From positions 45,124 to 109,123 of the forward strand of contig CAZLVF010000001.1 in assembly GCA_964562925.1 (NCBI GenBank): a DNA stretch of 64,000 nt. Reading direction: 5' to 3'. Numbering within the stretch: position 1 is the stretch's first letter; every line of letters starts with the position of its first letter. Shown here in pieces: positions 18,450 through 26,813 of this stretch. Position numbers and translations under genes: made by a program. The notes under the pieces are model-generated. The model did not search any database and was not told the origin of the DNA. It worked only from the letters and a program-made list of their open reading frames with translations. The stretch comes from CAVXDP01 sp964562925. GTDB lineage: Archaea; Thermoproteota; Bathyarchaeia; 40CM-2-53-6; CAVXDP01.

Positions 18450-18644
18450 CTACCCTAAGATCTGAAGAGTCTCGCCTTTTATCTCAGCTTTTCCCCCGCG
18501 TGGAACCGCCAAGGGTTCATCGCAGACGTTACATCTTACCTCCAGGGACACTCTATCGAAGACTATCTGCTCATTTCCACACTTGCCGCACTTTACTTTG
18601 ACATAGACGCTCTCAGGCTTCGGGATCAACTCGTCACGTCTCAT
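18450..18644 (-). CDS. rps27e: 30S ribosomal protein S27e
   Basis: Zinc-ribbon ribosomal protein. CGKCGNEQ and CNVCDEPL supply four zinc ligands, followed by the conserved VPRGGKAEIKG end. 64 aa is standard. It lies 7 bases after rpl44e and directly precedes aIF2-alpha; its TAG is the in-frame stop immediately upstream of the aIF2-alpha frame. Confidence 0.95.
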   Translation of the reverse strand: MRRDELIPKPESVYVKVKCGKCGNEQIVFDRVSLEVRCNVCDEPLAVPRGGKAEIKGETLQILG

Positions 18645-18651
18645 TCAAGCT

Positions 18652-18930
18652 CTAAGCTCCTATCTCAACCTTGCGAAGCCTGATTCCAAGTCTTGAAACT
18701 ATAAACCCGCAAGATCTGCATTTCAACCTTAGCACCTGCTTCTTCGTGGTTTTCGCTGTCCTCTTTAGTTCAGGCCATTTCTGTCCACCGTAACCATGCT
18801 TCTCACGTTCATGCCTCCGAACGCCAGCAGCCAGTGAACGTTCTTTGCCCTTCTTGTAAAGTGAGATGGAGTGTACTGAGTGTTTCTTGCATTTGGGACA
18901 GTACGCGTTGGTCTCTTTGGGTACCTTCAT
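18652..18930 (-). CDS. rpl44e: 50S ribosomal protein L44e
   Basis: Ribosomal protein near the E site. CPKCKKHSVHSISLYKKGKER at the N-terminus (shown here as separate motif CPKC) pairs with C-terminal CRSCGF as zinc ligands; the basic middle contains the conserved GYGGQKWP. 92 aa. First gene of the L44e-S27e-aIF2a-Nop10-PAC2 operon, with a TATA box about 48 bases upstream. Confidence 0.95.
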   Translation of the reverse strand: MKVPKETNAYCPKCKKHSVHSISLYKKGKERSLAAGVRRHEREKHGYGGQKWPELKRTAKTTKKQVLRLKCRSCGFIVSRLGIRLRKVEIGA

Positions 18931-18977
18931 CTTGGATCACATGTTCGAAGCAGGATATAGACACGGTTTCCCAGCGC

Positions 18978-18985
18978 TATTTATA
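18978..18985 (-). promoter_or_regulatory. TATA box of the L44e-S27e-aIF2a-Nop10-PAC2 operon
   Basis: Minus-strand TATAAATA, a near-perfect archaeal TATA box. The transcript would start near 18955, about 25 bases before the rpl44e ATG. Confidence 0.6.
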
Positions 18986-19115
18986 CGTTGTTGCACGCTA
19001 CAAACATTTTCCAACTTGATCAGAGCTATTGAACATGAAACGATGTTCGAAAGAGCCTTGAGGTCGCTGTGAAGATTGAGATGCCCTAGACAAGGTCAGC
19101 GATGCAAGGCAACCG

Positions 19116-19670
19116 CTAACAAACGATCTTCAAAGCAGCTCTTCTGCTTACAAGTATCTCACCGTTCTCTAGGGGAAGAGTTGCGATGTCCTCTGACCTA
19201 AAAGGTCCGTACGGCTTCAGGTCTACACCCACTATAGTGGGGATTCCTGCAAGGAACCGGAGCAGTACCATTCTAGGTTCAGTCGGCACCAAACTTTTTG
19301 TCGAGCCACTCACTTCTGCTGATATTTTGTTGCACAAGGACTGATACTGCTTGGAGATTTCAAGTACGTTCTTGAGGATCTCCTTCTCCTCTTCAATATC
19401 TGTTTGAGAAGCTTCCGAGCCTCCGCCCGACTCAGCTAATCGAAGAATCTTCTGGAGTCTGACATTGAAGAGATCCTTTGACAGCTTCAGAGTTCTTTCA
19501 AGTTCTCCAGCTGTAAGTTTGGCCTTTAGAGCCTTTTCATCGGTCTTTCTTACGTAATCACTGAGTTGGCTAATGTACTTGGCCAAGCCTTCATAGAAGT
19601 CTTTGTTGATTAATTGTAGGTTCGGCTCAGCCTTCTCCTTTCTCCAATAGTGGTAGAGCCTCTCGTACGT
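19116..19670 (-). CDS. GINS complex subunit (Gins15/51 type), apparently with an ACG start
   Basis: Component of the archaeal replicative helicase complex (CMG). The C-terminal B domain is clear: PTIVGVDLKPYGPFRSEDIATLP. The first ATG/GTG/TTG in frame is TTG at 19586, which would delete the front of the helical A domain. In-frame codons upstream read YERLYHYWRKE...NKDFYEGLAKYISQL, exactly the expected GINS N-terminus, back to an in-frame TGA. ACG at 19668-19670 stands at the proper position, 6 bases after GGTGA and 1 base after the priS stop, giving 184 aa. As with aIF2-alpha, either a near-cognate start or a base error. Confidence 0.82.
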   Translation of the reverse strand, partial: TYERLYHYWRKEKAEPNLQLINKDFYEGLAKYISQLSDYVRKTDEKALKAKLTAGELERTLKLSKDLFNVRLQKILRLAESGGGSEASQTDIEEEKEILKNVLEISKQYQSLCNKISAEVSGSTKSLVPTEPRMVLLRFLAGIPTIVGVDLKPYGPFRSEDIATLPLENGEILVSRRAALKIVC

Positions 19671-19671
19671 T

Positions 19672-20928
19672 TCACGTCACCGGCTTTGCTTTGCCCTTGC
19701 ATACGAGTAAAACAGCGGCAGCCGTTGGTAAGGTTACCCGTTGTTTACTGTATGGTCCGAATATTGAGCCTCCAAGTCTGAACTCAGGAGCCTCATCCAC
19801 TTCAACCGTCTCCTGCCCATCTTCCATCCCGATGGCATTGTCTAATGGGTCGAAGTATTCCAGTTGATCTACGCTAACTTCCACAGTACGTAACCCTGTT
19901 CTTCCATTAAGCGTTTCTTTTGCGCGGATAAGCCTGTGCACATCGGTTGTTACGACCGTATCGACTTTTGCTGAACACGTCTCAACGATCTTCTCTAGTA
20001 CATTCTTCCATCTCTCATGTCCCATAGCGCCTCTTCCTGATGAATCTCGTAAGGTCAGACTCTCGACTACGTTTCGGACTCCTTGATAGTCCGCAGCACG
20101 CGCTCTCTTTTCAACTATGGCATCGGCGGCTACTCTTCTGAAACCCAAGCCAATCAGGTAGTCTCGGTCGCCATTCAGAATAGCGTTGGCAAGTTTCTCA
20201 ATGATTCTTTTCTTCCATCCTGTCGTGTAGTTCAGGTTTGTTGGCAGATCAGGCATAGTAGCATCTCTAGGAAGAATTCCTATTTCTTCAAGATCGATTC
20301 CTACGCCGAGAACATAATCAACTATCTCCTTCCTCTCCTCGCTATCCAGCTGAAGAATCATGTCTGACATGATGTGGATGTGATAGCCCCTATGACCCGT
20401 GAAGAAGATCTTTAAATCATTTTTCGAGAACCCATAGTCTTCAACTAGTATCTTTGATAGCTTCAAAGCTTCGCTCTCAGCTTCTCTGAGGCAGATCTCG
20501 CAGATCCATGAGCGTTGGTCAAATCTCTCGCTGTTACACGACGGGCAAACTTGTGGAGCAGCGCCCGTGCCAGATCTACCGCATATTCTACAGGTCCAAT
20601 GGTCATGCGTTCCCTTGCATGGTGTCGGTATATGGTCAGCATCGATGTCGAAGACGAGGTCTGCACCGAGCCAGCCTTTCTTCTCCATCTCCTCTTCCGG
20701 GTTCGAATAGTAGGCAGTTGAATAGTACACATCACAGGGCGCGGAATCCACGACGAATTTTCTTAGTTCATCCTGCGACCTGAACTGTCTATGTCGTGTC
20801 ATGATCCGGCCTTTGAAAAAGGCGAATCCATATTCTCTTTCCCCGAACCTTCGAGGGGGTTCTATTCTATTCGAGTTCTCTCTATAGTACTCTCTGAATT
20901 TTTTTTCTAGGAACTCCTCAGCTTCCAC
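19672..20928 (-). CDS. priS: DNA primase small (catalytic) subunit PriS
   Basis: Synthesises RNA/DNA primers. The catalytic acidic motif is DLVFDIDADH near residue 94, and the nucleotide-binding motif is FFTGHRGYHIHI near residue 183. Between them is a cysteine-rich stretch: a C/H cluster, then CRICG, CPSC and CEIC, enough for two zinc sites. 418 aa. It overlaps priL by 11 bases and is followed at once by the GINS gene, a replication-protein operon. Confidence 0.94.
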   Translation of the reverse strand: MEAEEFLEKKFREYYRENSNRIEPPRRFGEREYGFAFFKGRIMTRHRQFRSQDELRKFVVDSAPCDVYYSTAYYSNPEEEMEKKGWLGADLVFDIDADHIPTPCKGTHDHWTCRICGRSGTGAAPQVCPSCNSERFDQRSWICEICLREAESEALKLSKILVEDYGFSKNDLKIFFTGHRGYHIHIMSDMILQLDSEERKEIVDYVLGVGIDLEEIGILPRDATMPDLPTNLNYTTGWKKRIIEKLANAILNGDRDYLIGLGFRRVAADAIVEKRARAADYQGVRNVVESLTLRDSSGRGAMGHERWKNVLEKIVETCSAKVDTVVTTDVHRLIRAKETLNGRTGLRTVEVSVDQLEYFDPLDNAIGMEDGQETVEVDEAPEFRLGGSIFGPYSKQRVTLPTAAAVLLVCKGKAKPVT

Positions 20929-21955
20929 TCGATCGAACCCGCCTGTTGTAGACTCGTCTCTTGTAATAGAATAAGGGATGTTTTACGAGTCTACATAATT
21001 CATTTGGGTTCACGCAGAGTCCATGAGTCTTCAAAGTGTCACATTTGGGCGGAGAGTATTTGGTCCTAACCCCCTTCAAGCCGCCTATATGCTCTACTTG
21101 ATATCTCGTCATCCTCTCGTCGAAGTCAGAAGTCTCTTTGAACATCTTCACGAGGTCTTCAACGTTTACGCCAATGCTAAGAAGAAAAGATGTTAGTGTG
21201 AACCTTCCCAAGTGAGAGAGATGTTTTCCCGAGGCCAATGCTTGATTAAGCGCTCTTATGCACGGAGGCATGGCATGAGCAACCACCATCTTGGGCACTT
21301 CCACATACGAAGGCTCCGGAGTCCCCGCCTCTTCTTTGAGCCTCCTGACACGTTCAGCGAGAGATTCAGGTAAAGCGGTCATTGGAGACCTTATCCTCGA
21401 CAGTACTTTTCGCTGAACTTCTTCTTCGAGTAGTCTTGCGGTCTCATCCCATGTTACTGTGACAAAACCACGATAGAAGATACGGTTAGTCAATTTCCAC
21501 CTCGCGTCTCGAATGTTCTTCGCATTTCTCAGATAATCTGTGAAGTGAAGACCGCAATTGGAATTGAAACCGCTTTCAACATTCTTTGCTGGTGTTATCT
21601 TCCAACTGAACGTGTTCTTTGCCATATGAAGAACCTTTTCTGGAGTTTCGTTTCTCATATGTTCATAGGCTCTCTTCGATTCCGACAGCGCATATCTTCT
21701 TGCGATCCTTTGATTTGCCATCTGACTTACGAACATTATCGCCGTGGGGAATGAGAGAACTTCCACATCGGTATCTTGCCACGCCGGCGAGATCATCGCA
21801 TCTTTCTCGGATTCTCTTATTCTTTGCTCGGCTCTTTCCAGAACCCGGTCGTAGCCTCCGGAGGCAAGTTCTGAAACGCCTATCTTGAGACTCTTGACGT
21901 ACTCGGATGCTTCGATCGTGAAAGGATATTTTGCAAGGTCCGTCGTGGTTAGCAT
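20918..21955 (-). CDS. priL: DNA primase large subunit PriL
   Basis: Regulatory subunit of archaeal primase that holds a 4Fe-4S cluster. The four cysteines are visible: PPCIRAL, PPKCDTL, HGLC and NELC. The frame is open to 22033, but ATG at 21955 starts just after the pcna stop and gives a normal N-terminus (LTTTDLAKYPFTIEASEYVKS). 345 aa. It sits between pcna and priS on the same strand. Confidence 0.93.
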   Translation of the reverse strand: MLTTTDLAKYPFTIEASEYVKSLKIGVSELASGGYDRVLERAEQRIRESEKDAMISPAWQDTDVEVLSFPTAIMFVSQMANQRIARRYALSESKRAYEHMRNETPEKVLHMAKNTFSWKITPAKNVESGFNSNCGLHFTDYLRNAKNIRDARWKLTNRIFYRGFVTVTWDETARLLEEEVQRKVLSRIRSPMTALPESLAERVRRLKEEAGTPEPSYVEVPKMVVAHAMPPCIRALNQALASGKHLSHLGRFTLTSFLLSIGVNVEDLVKMFKETSDFDERMTRYQVEHIGGLKGVRTKYSPPKCDTLKTHGLCVNPNELCRLVKHPLFYYKRRVYNRRVRSSGS

Positions 21956-21965
21956 TTCTTTGCTC

Positions 21966-22730
21966 TTATTCTGCTTCGATCCTAGGCGCGAGATAGTATA
22001 GAAGGTGGCCTTGCTGCGGCATCTCGAATTCAACCTTTATCGGCATGTTCGTCGAAAACTCCATTGTGACAATCTCTGACATGCCACTTCCCGCTCTTAT
22101 GATGTTCGCAAGATAGTTCAGGTTAAAAGTGGCTTTGGATGGTTCTTTGACATCCATCTCTAGCATGGCCTCACTCCCCTTCTCTATCTCCATGTTGGCG
22201 CTGCTCAGCTCGGTGCTTGTGCTGACCAAGAACTTATCAGGAGTAGTCTCGAGTCTTACATTGTCGCTTATCGTTTGCGCGTCCTCGACAACGTCTCGGA
22301 AGCTTTCTGCCGTCATCTTTACTTTTGAATTGAAAACTATCTTTGGCGTCGGTACCTCTTCTTCGACCGATTCCAATGTGGGGAGGGTGAACCTCTTTGT
22401 TATCCTGCCTTTCAGTATCAAGCTTATCTTCTTGGTTGCGTTATCATACGAGATCTCCAAAGTCTCCTCACTCTTAGCTCTCTTGAGAAGTTTCAACATG
22501 CTTCCCAAGTTCACTCTTATTTTATTCGGCTCAGTGCAATCGAACTTTTCGAAGGCAGATTTTGGCAGTTCGAAATCGACCATGGCCACATGCGATGGAT
22601 CCATCGATCTCAGTTTGATTCCTTCAGAAGAGGTGTTAAAATCAGCTTCTTCCACAAGGGTCGAGATAGCTGTCAGGATATTTCTCCAAAGCTTTGCGTC
22701 GGATAGAGAAGCTTGGAACAAGTTGACCAC
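21966..22730 (-). CDS. pcn: DNA polymerase sliding clamp PCNA
   Basis: Ring-shaped processivity factor for DNA polymerase and a docking hub for repair enzymes. Motifs: LVEEADFNTSSEGIKLRSMD, ATKKISLILKG and the C-terminal YYLAPRIEAE, the classic end of an archaeal/eukaryotic PCNA. 254 aa. One copy occurs here. It heads the pcn-priL-priS-GINS operon with a TATA box about 40 bases upstream. Confidence 0.96.
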   Translation of the reverse strand: MVNLFQASLSDAKLWRNILTAISTLVEEADFNTSSEGIKLRSMDPSHVAMVDFELPKSAFEKFDCTEPNKIRVNLGSMLKLLKRAKSEETLEISYDNATKKISLILKGRITKRFTLPTLESVEEEVPTPKIVFNSKVKMTAESFRDVVEDAQTISDNVRLETTPDKFLVSTSTELSSANMEIEKGSEAMLEMDVKEPSKATFNLNYLANIIRAGSGMSEIVTMEFSTNMPIKVEFEMPQQGHLLYYLAPRIEAE

Positions 22731-22766
22731 GCCTGGACTATGCCCGGTTGCATATCCTTCGAACTT

Positions 22767-22774
22767 GTTATAAG
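22767..22774 (-). promoter_or_regulatory. TATA box of the pcn-priL-priS-GINS operon
   Basis: Minus-strand CTTATAAC, giving a predicted transcript start near 22745, about 15 bases before the pcn start. Confidence 0.5.
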
Positions 22775-22821
22775 GTTGGCGCTCGCCTATGGTCTGAGTT
22801 AAAGTGTGACATGTGAGCTAT

Positions 22822-23145
22822 CTAGGATGTCTCTCTCCAAGTCGTCCCACAACGTGTGCATCTAAAGAACTGTGTTGACGATTCATCCGCGCCGCGGGTC
22901 TGGACCAGCCAGTAGAACGCATCGAAATGTCCGCATTTGGGACACTCCACCTTAGTTTTTGGCAAAGTCCTAATCTTCTGTTCCTCTTTCCCAATTACAA
23001 CTATCTTCTCCTTTTCCGGCTTTATCTTCGAGACTGCCTTCTCGGGTTTATCTGTCACATACCCGCACTTTGGGCAGTTTAAGAAGACCTTCCGCTCTTT
23101 CCTTGTAAGGACAAGAGCTGTGCCGCACTTGGAACAGAACTGCAT
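22822..23145 (-). CDS. tfs: Transcription factor S (TFS/RpoM, TFIIS-like)
   Basis: Stimulates transcript cleavage by stalled RNA polymerase. It has an N-terminal zinc ribbon (CSKCGTALV...CPKCGY) and a C-terminal TFIIS ribbon (CPKCGH...CTRCGTTWRE) with the acidic hairpin QTRGADESSTQFF, whose Asp-Glu pair reaches into the polymerase active site. 107 aa is standard. A weak TATA-like ATTAAATT lies about 45 bases upstream. Confidence 0.95.
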   Translation of the reverse strand: MQFCSKCGTALVLTRKERKVFLNCPKCGYVTDKPEKAVSKIKPEKEKIVVIGKEEQKIRTLPKTKVECPKCGHFDAFYWLVQTRGADESSTQFFRCTRCGTTWRETS

Positions 23146-23343
23146 GAGTTCCAGCTACCTAGAAATCGACCCCCATCATTCTCCGAGAGCGCAATTTAAT
23201 CTTTTTGGGATTCTTTCGCGATCCGTTGACTTTCCATCGTATGCGTCTTTACCAGCTATTCTCTTATGACTGTCATGTCCAAGATTGGCAAACGCTCTAA
23301 TCCTTCTGAAGGGGCAGCGGGTAATTCCAAGGCCCGCCAGCTT

Positions 23344-23952
23344 CTACCTTGACTTGACAGAGCTTCCTCTCCTAAGAAGATTGTTGAATGCTGAGGAGAA
23401 GATTCTAGCGACCCTGATCGGCTCCGGGACGTCATCTGTACAAACAAGCTTCATTACACTCTTCATCTCCTCGGGATCTATTCCAGCGCAGTAAGCGTAC
23501 AGTGGCCTCGTTGCAGGCTTCAACAGGACAGGAACCACTTGGCCAGCCGCCTTAAAAGCGTCCCTTCTTGTACTCTTCGCATCTGACTTTTCGATCGCAC
23601 CACTCAGCGGCCCCGCTTCTCGCCTTCCTTTTGAGACCGCGATTGTCGGGATTCCTGTCTTCTTGTGTAGAGCCTTGATGTTGACGATGTTTAGGCCTGC
23701 AAGGGCTAGACCATCTGTCATGAGAAGCCTGGTCTGCTGAAAGTGAGGGGAAGAGACTATCATACTTGCAATTTGAGATGTCGCGTCGAATCCGTTTCTT
23801 TCGATCCCCGTTCTCATAACACCTTCAAGCCAATAGGCTCCCCTAAAGACTACGCCCACAACCTGTACCCTTCGTCCCATTGACGAGCGTGGCGGACGGC
23901 CATCTGAAATGCCTAGAATCCGAATTTCTTTCTTCACATGCTCCGCTCTCAA
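23344..23952 (-). CDS. DUF99 family protein (endonuclease V-like fold)
   Basis: Archaeal DUF99 protein of unknown function. The start EIRILGISDG is the family signature, followed by VVGVVFRGAYWLEGV and LLMTDGLALAGLNIVNIKALH. The family is distantly related to endonuclease V; nuclease activity is unproven. 202 aa. It overlaps the upstream RNase III-like gene by 4 bases, and belongs to the dph2-csl4-rpo11 transcription unit. Confidence 0.82.
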   Translation of the reverse strand: MRAEHVKKEIRILGISDGRPPRSSMGRRVQVVGVVFRGAYWLEGVMRTGIERNGFDATSQIASMIVSSPHFQQTRLLMTDGLALAGLNIVNIKALHKKTGIPTIAVSKGRREAGPLSGAIEKSDAKSTRRDAFKAAGQVVPVLLKPATRPLYAYCAGIDPEEMKSVMKLVCTDDVPEPIRVARIFSSAFNNLLRRGSSVKSR

Positions 23953-24326
23953 CTAATCCTAGAAAGTATGACTTTTAGGAGTTGGGCTACAGCCTCGGAC
24001 AAATTGTCCAAGCGGTCATAAACAATCCGCGTCATTTCCTCAAGACTGAGAGACTTCTTCAGCCAAGAATCGACAATCAAAGCTTCAACAACATTGGCGA
24101 CTTGTCCTCTTTTCATCCTGCCTGGAAGAGTCGATCTTATTCCAGACTTCCTCGCTGCGTCAAAGAGTATCTTGTCACTGACTCTGACCCCCACTGGTGT
24201 TCCAGTAGCTTGCGTCAAAGCTAGAGAAAAGAGAAAATTCACGTAGGCATCGCCAAGTCTCGCAAGCTTAAGGTTCCCAATAATTTCCTGAAGTTTGCGG
24301 TGAACAGAAAGGTTAGCCTGGGACAA
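23949..24326 (-). CDS. Small RNase III-like protein (degenerate catalytic motifs)
   Basis: A 125-aa all-helical protein. LARLGDAYVNFLFSLAL resembles the RNase III signature (E..LEFLGDAVLNF), and QVANVVEALIVDSWL resembles the second motif (LADVFEALIGAIYLD). The first catalytic Glu is absent and the second-motif Asp is Asn, while LGD and VEAL keep one acidic residue each. It has no double-stranded-RNA-binding domain. Start is TTG at 24326. It may be an active mini-RNase III-like enzyme or an RNA-binding relic. Its place beside exosome Csl4 and Rpo11 suggests an RNA-related role. Confidence 0.6.
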   Translation of the reverse strand: MSQANLSVHRKLQEIIGNLKLARLGDAYVNFLFSLALTQATGTPVGVRVSDKILFDAARKSGIRSTLPGRMKRGQVANVVEALIVDSWLKKSLSLEEMTRIVYDRLDNLSEAVAQLLKVILSRIS

Positions 24327-24383
24327 TTATGTTTCATCATAACCGTCTTGGAACGTCGGGCTAGGATGTTATTGTCCAAGGTT

Positions 24384-24671
24384 CTACTCGGAGGATCCTC
24401 TCGCCTCTCCGAATTTTTCCGAGAGTTCTGTGGCCCTCTCTCTTATTTTCGTAAGCGCTCTCTCCAGAGCCTTCGATGGCGATTTTTCACCTTTAGTCCT
24501 CAAGTAGAGTATAGGTGCAGGAACTAACGGATGAGGTTGATCGTATCCAGCTATCTCCACCTCACTGTCCTCTAGCAAGGTCTGTTGGAGGAGGTTGCAG
24601 AACGTATGCCCCTCACCGTATATCTCAATCTTCAACTCGTTCTTTACATTCTTGAGCGTCTTGATCTCCAA
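24384..24671 (-). CDS. rpo11: DNA-directed RNA polymerase subunit Rpo11 (RpoL)
   Basis: Small assembly subunit that pairs with Rpo3. The family core is GEGHTFCNLLQQTLLEDSEVEIAGY followed by HPL and LYLRTKG; these are quoted in pieces: GEGHTFCNLLQQTLL, then VEIAGYDQPHPL. 95 aa. It lies 11 bases after csl4 on the same strand. Confidence 0.93.
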   Translation of the reverse strand: MEIKTLKNVKNELKIEIYGEGHTFCNLLQQTLLEDSEVEIAGYDQPHPLVPAPILYLRTKGEKSPSKALERALTKIRERATELSEKFGEARGSSE

Positions 24672-24682
24672 GATAGATCCCT

Positions 24683-25234
24683 TCAGACTTTCTCTTTCCC
24701 GTAATCCTCCGCCAGTTTTCTCCGTTCAATATTCATACATGTCTGGCATTGGAGAACCGTGCCCTTTAGCCTTAGTGGATCGCCGCATCTTGAACATGAA
24801 GCTCTTATGACCCCAAGGCCTCTACCTATGGTTGTTAGTTGAGGTACCCGATTTCTTGTGTTCACTACCCTAGCCCTAACCACATCAGCCGTCTTGCAAA
24901 CCTCTACCATCACACGCTCATATTTGGGGCTTGACGTGGATATGTGGAGGAGAGCAGTGAACGGAGTCGATAGGGTTCTCTCTCCTATTTTGATCAGGTT
25001 CAACGTAGCCATTTTTCCCTGAGCGTTAACAACCGTGCCGGTAACAGTATCTCCCTCTCTTGGGATGAGAGGCTGCTTTACCGTAGGGCTTACCGCGATG
25101 ATCTTGTTGATTTTGTCTCGTGTTGTGTACCCAGTTACCTCTGAGTATATCGTCCCGTTTCTCTCGTAGGTTCCAGGTCCAGGCATGAACTCTTCGACTA
25201 CGCCTAGCCTCTCACCTGGTACGACAAATTGCAT
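24683..25234 (-). CDS. csl4: Exosome RNA-binding subunit Csl4
   Basis: Cap subunit of the archaeal exosome that binds RNA through an S1 domain and links DnaG. It has an N-terminal beta domain (VVPGERLGVVEEFMPGPGTY), a central S1 domain (GDTVTGTVVNAQGKMATLNL) and a C-terminal zinc ribbon (CSRCGDPL...CQTC). The frame is open to 25258; ATG at 25234 avoids overlap with the upstream methyltransferase and matches the family N-terminus. 183 aa. Confidence 0.92.
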   Translation of the reverse strand: MQFVVPGERLGVVEEFMPGPGTYERNGTIYSEVTGYTTRDKINKIIAVSPTVKQPLIPREGDTVTGTVVNAQGKMATLNLIKIGERTLSTPFTALLHISTSSPKYERVMVEVCKTADVVRARVVNTRNRVPQLTTIGRGLGVIRASCSRCGDPLRLKGTVLQCQTCMNIERRKLAEDYGKEKV

Positions 25235-25238
25235 ATTA

Positions 25239-25883
25239 TTACTGTTTCTCGGCTGCACCTGTCACAACCCTGTAGAGATCCACCGGAACGACGTGTCTCC
25301 TCTGAGCGTGAAACCTGAATGTATGAGGAATTGTCAACGTCATTTGGTAGAGGTCTGTAATAGTAGCTCTATAGTTTGAAATCAGGCTTTTAATAAATTC
25401 TCTGTTTCTCTCGCCGCTCTTGTGCAGAGAATATATCACGTCACCAGTCTTCAGTGCCTTTTGTATGAAGACTCGATCGGCGCCCTTTCTCCTCACCCCG
25501 AATGGCGGATTCTGGAGGATCGTGTCAAACCTCCCTTTCAAAGCGTCCAAGCTCGAGATGATCCACTGAATCTTTTCTCTAACATTCATTTTTTCAGAAT
25601 TATGTCGAGCTATTTGAATCGCTATAGGATCTATATCTATCCCGATCACTTCTCTTGCATCTAAAAGTGCAGCGCCTATACTCAGCCTGCCTGTTCCACA
25701 TCCAAGGTCTACAACGGATTTCTCCTTAATGTCGTTGTGTAGGCCCGCGGCTATGAAGAGTATCTCAGCTGCTATCTGGGACGGTATAGTATACTGTTCA
25801 AGTTGAATCTTGGGGCTGGGATGGGGAGAGATCTGTTCAAGGGCTGTCTCAAGCTGTCTCCTGTTTGGAAGTTGGCTTACCAT
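25239..25883 (-). CDS. METTL5-like N6-adenine RNA methyltransferase
   Basis: SAM-dependent Rossmann methyltransferase. Motif I is VVDLGCGTGRLSIGA near residue 57, and the catalytic NPPFG (LQNPPFGVRRKG) marks N6-adenine or similar amino-methylation. Archaeal relatives of METTL5 modify small-subunit rRNA; that target is inference. The N-terminal EQYTIPSQIAAEIL motif also fits METTL5. 214 aa. It overlaps dph2 by 35 bases and ends 4 bases before csl4. Confidence 0.87.
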   Translation of the reverse strand: MVSQLPNRRQLETALEQISPHPSPKIQLEQYTIPSQIAAEILFIAAGLHNDIKEKSVVDLGCGTGRLSIGAALLDAREVIGIDIDPIAIQIARHNSEKMNVREKIQWIISSLDALKGRFDTILQNPPFGVRRKGADRVFIQKALKTGDVIYSLHKSGERNREFIKSLISNYRATITDLYQMTLTIPHTFRFHAQRRHVVPVDLYRVVTGAAEKQ

Positions 25884-26604
25884 AGTCTTCCCATCGCTTT
25901 CTGCCGACGGCTATCAGAGCCTCATCCACGTTCAATATGGGTTTTCTGAACCTCTCTTGGTCGTCTATAGCCAGTCTCGGACAGGATGTGATAGCAAACG
26001 CTTCCACGTCAGAGAATGATTCCAAGCCGTCGGGTGTACACTCTCTTGCGCAGAGCAATACGCATTCCTTTCCTTGCTGCTCAAGTAACTCCTTGAGCGT
26101 CTTAGCCGGTTCAATGTTCACTTGGCCCGTCTTGAGTCCTACAACTATGCCAACCTTTTTTGAGTCTTGGAACTTCGTTATAGCCGCCCATCTCTTTTTC
26201 AGTAGAAGTCTAACGGCTTCCGTCATGTCTCTTGCCTCTTTAAGATAAGGGTCNNNNNNNNNNNNNNNNNNNNNNNNNNNNNNNNNNNNNNNNNNNNNNN
26301 NNNNNNNNNNNNNNNNNNNNNNNNNNNNNNNNNNNNNNNNNNNNNNNNNNNNNGACATTTGTGAATGGCCGTAGTGTACTATGGCATCAGCTTTCAATAT
26401 CCTCTGTGCCTCGACCGCAAGGTCGCAAGCGCCGTAGCAAATGTCGGCGGAGAGAACAATTTCGATGCCTGACATCTTTTCGAGTTCTTTTGCAAGTTCA
26501 AAGCCTTGAGGCTTCAGTCCCTCTGGAAACTGTATCAGAACTCTGCGGTACCTTCCCTTCCTAATGTACTCAAGTACCCTATCCTTCTCAAGATCGAACA
26601 TCAT
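25849..26604 (-). CDS. dph2: Diphthamide synthase Dph2 (interrupted by assembly gap)
   Basis: Non-classical radical-SAM 4Fe-4S enzyme that starts diphthamide formation on elongation factor 2. Visible parts: VLIQFPEGLKPQGFELA near the start, the first cluster cysteine in DICYGACD, and the third in AITSCPRLAIDD. The second cysteine region is lost in the 100-N gap. About 83 residues lie before and 136 after the gap; compared with the usual length near 330, more than 100 residues are missing, so the real gap is larger than 100 bases. Confidence 0.9.
   Translation of the reverse strand: MMFDLEKDRVLEYIRKGRYRRVLIQFPEGLKPQGFELAKELEKMSGIEIVLSADICYGACDLAVEAQRILKADAIVHYGHSQMXXXXXXXXXXXXXXXXXXXXXXXXXXXXXXXXXXDPYLKEARDMTEAVRLLLKKRWAAITKFQDSKKVGIVVGLKTGQVNIEPAKTLKELLEQQGKECVLLCARECTPDGLESFSDVEAFAITSCPRLAIDDQERFRKPILNVDEALIAVGRKRWEDYGKPTSKQETA
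26254..26353. other. Assembly gap (100 N) inside dph2
   Basis: A run of exactly 100 N. The length is a placeholder: the missing dph2 part should be roughly 300 bases or more. Confidence 0.97.
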
Positions 26605-26813
26605 CTCACCGTGATTTGGAAACTCGTAATAAACAGGCAGGATTCAGTGGCGATAGCCAACTAAATGTGGTCGCATTCCAACTTTCAGGTTACAATTCTC
26701 GTCATCCGAGTCTAGAGGTCTCTTTAATCGTCGTCAACTTAAACTTGAATATTGAGGGAGGGACAGCTTCTCTCTTTCATCCTGAGAGAGCTTTCGGATC
26801 ATGCATGATCGGA

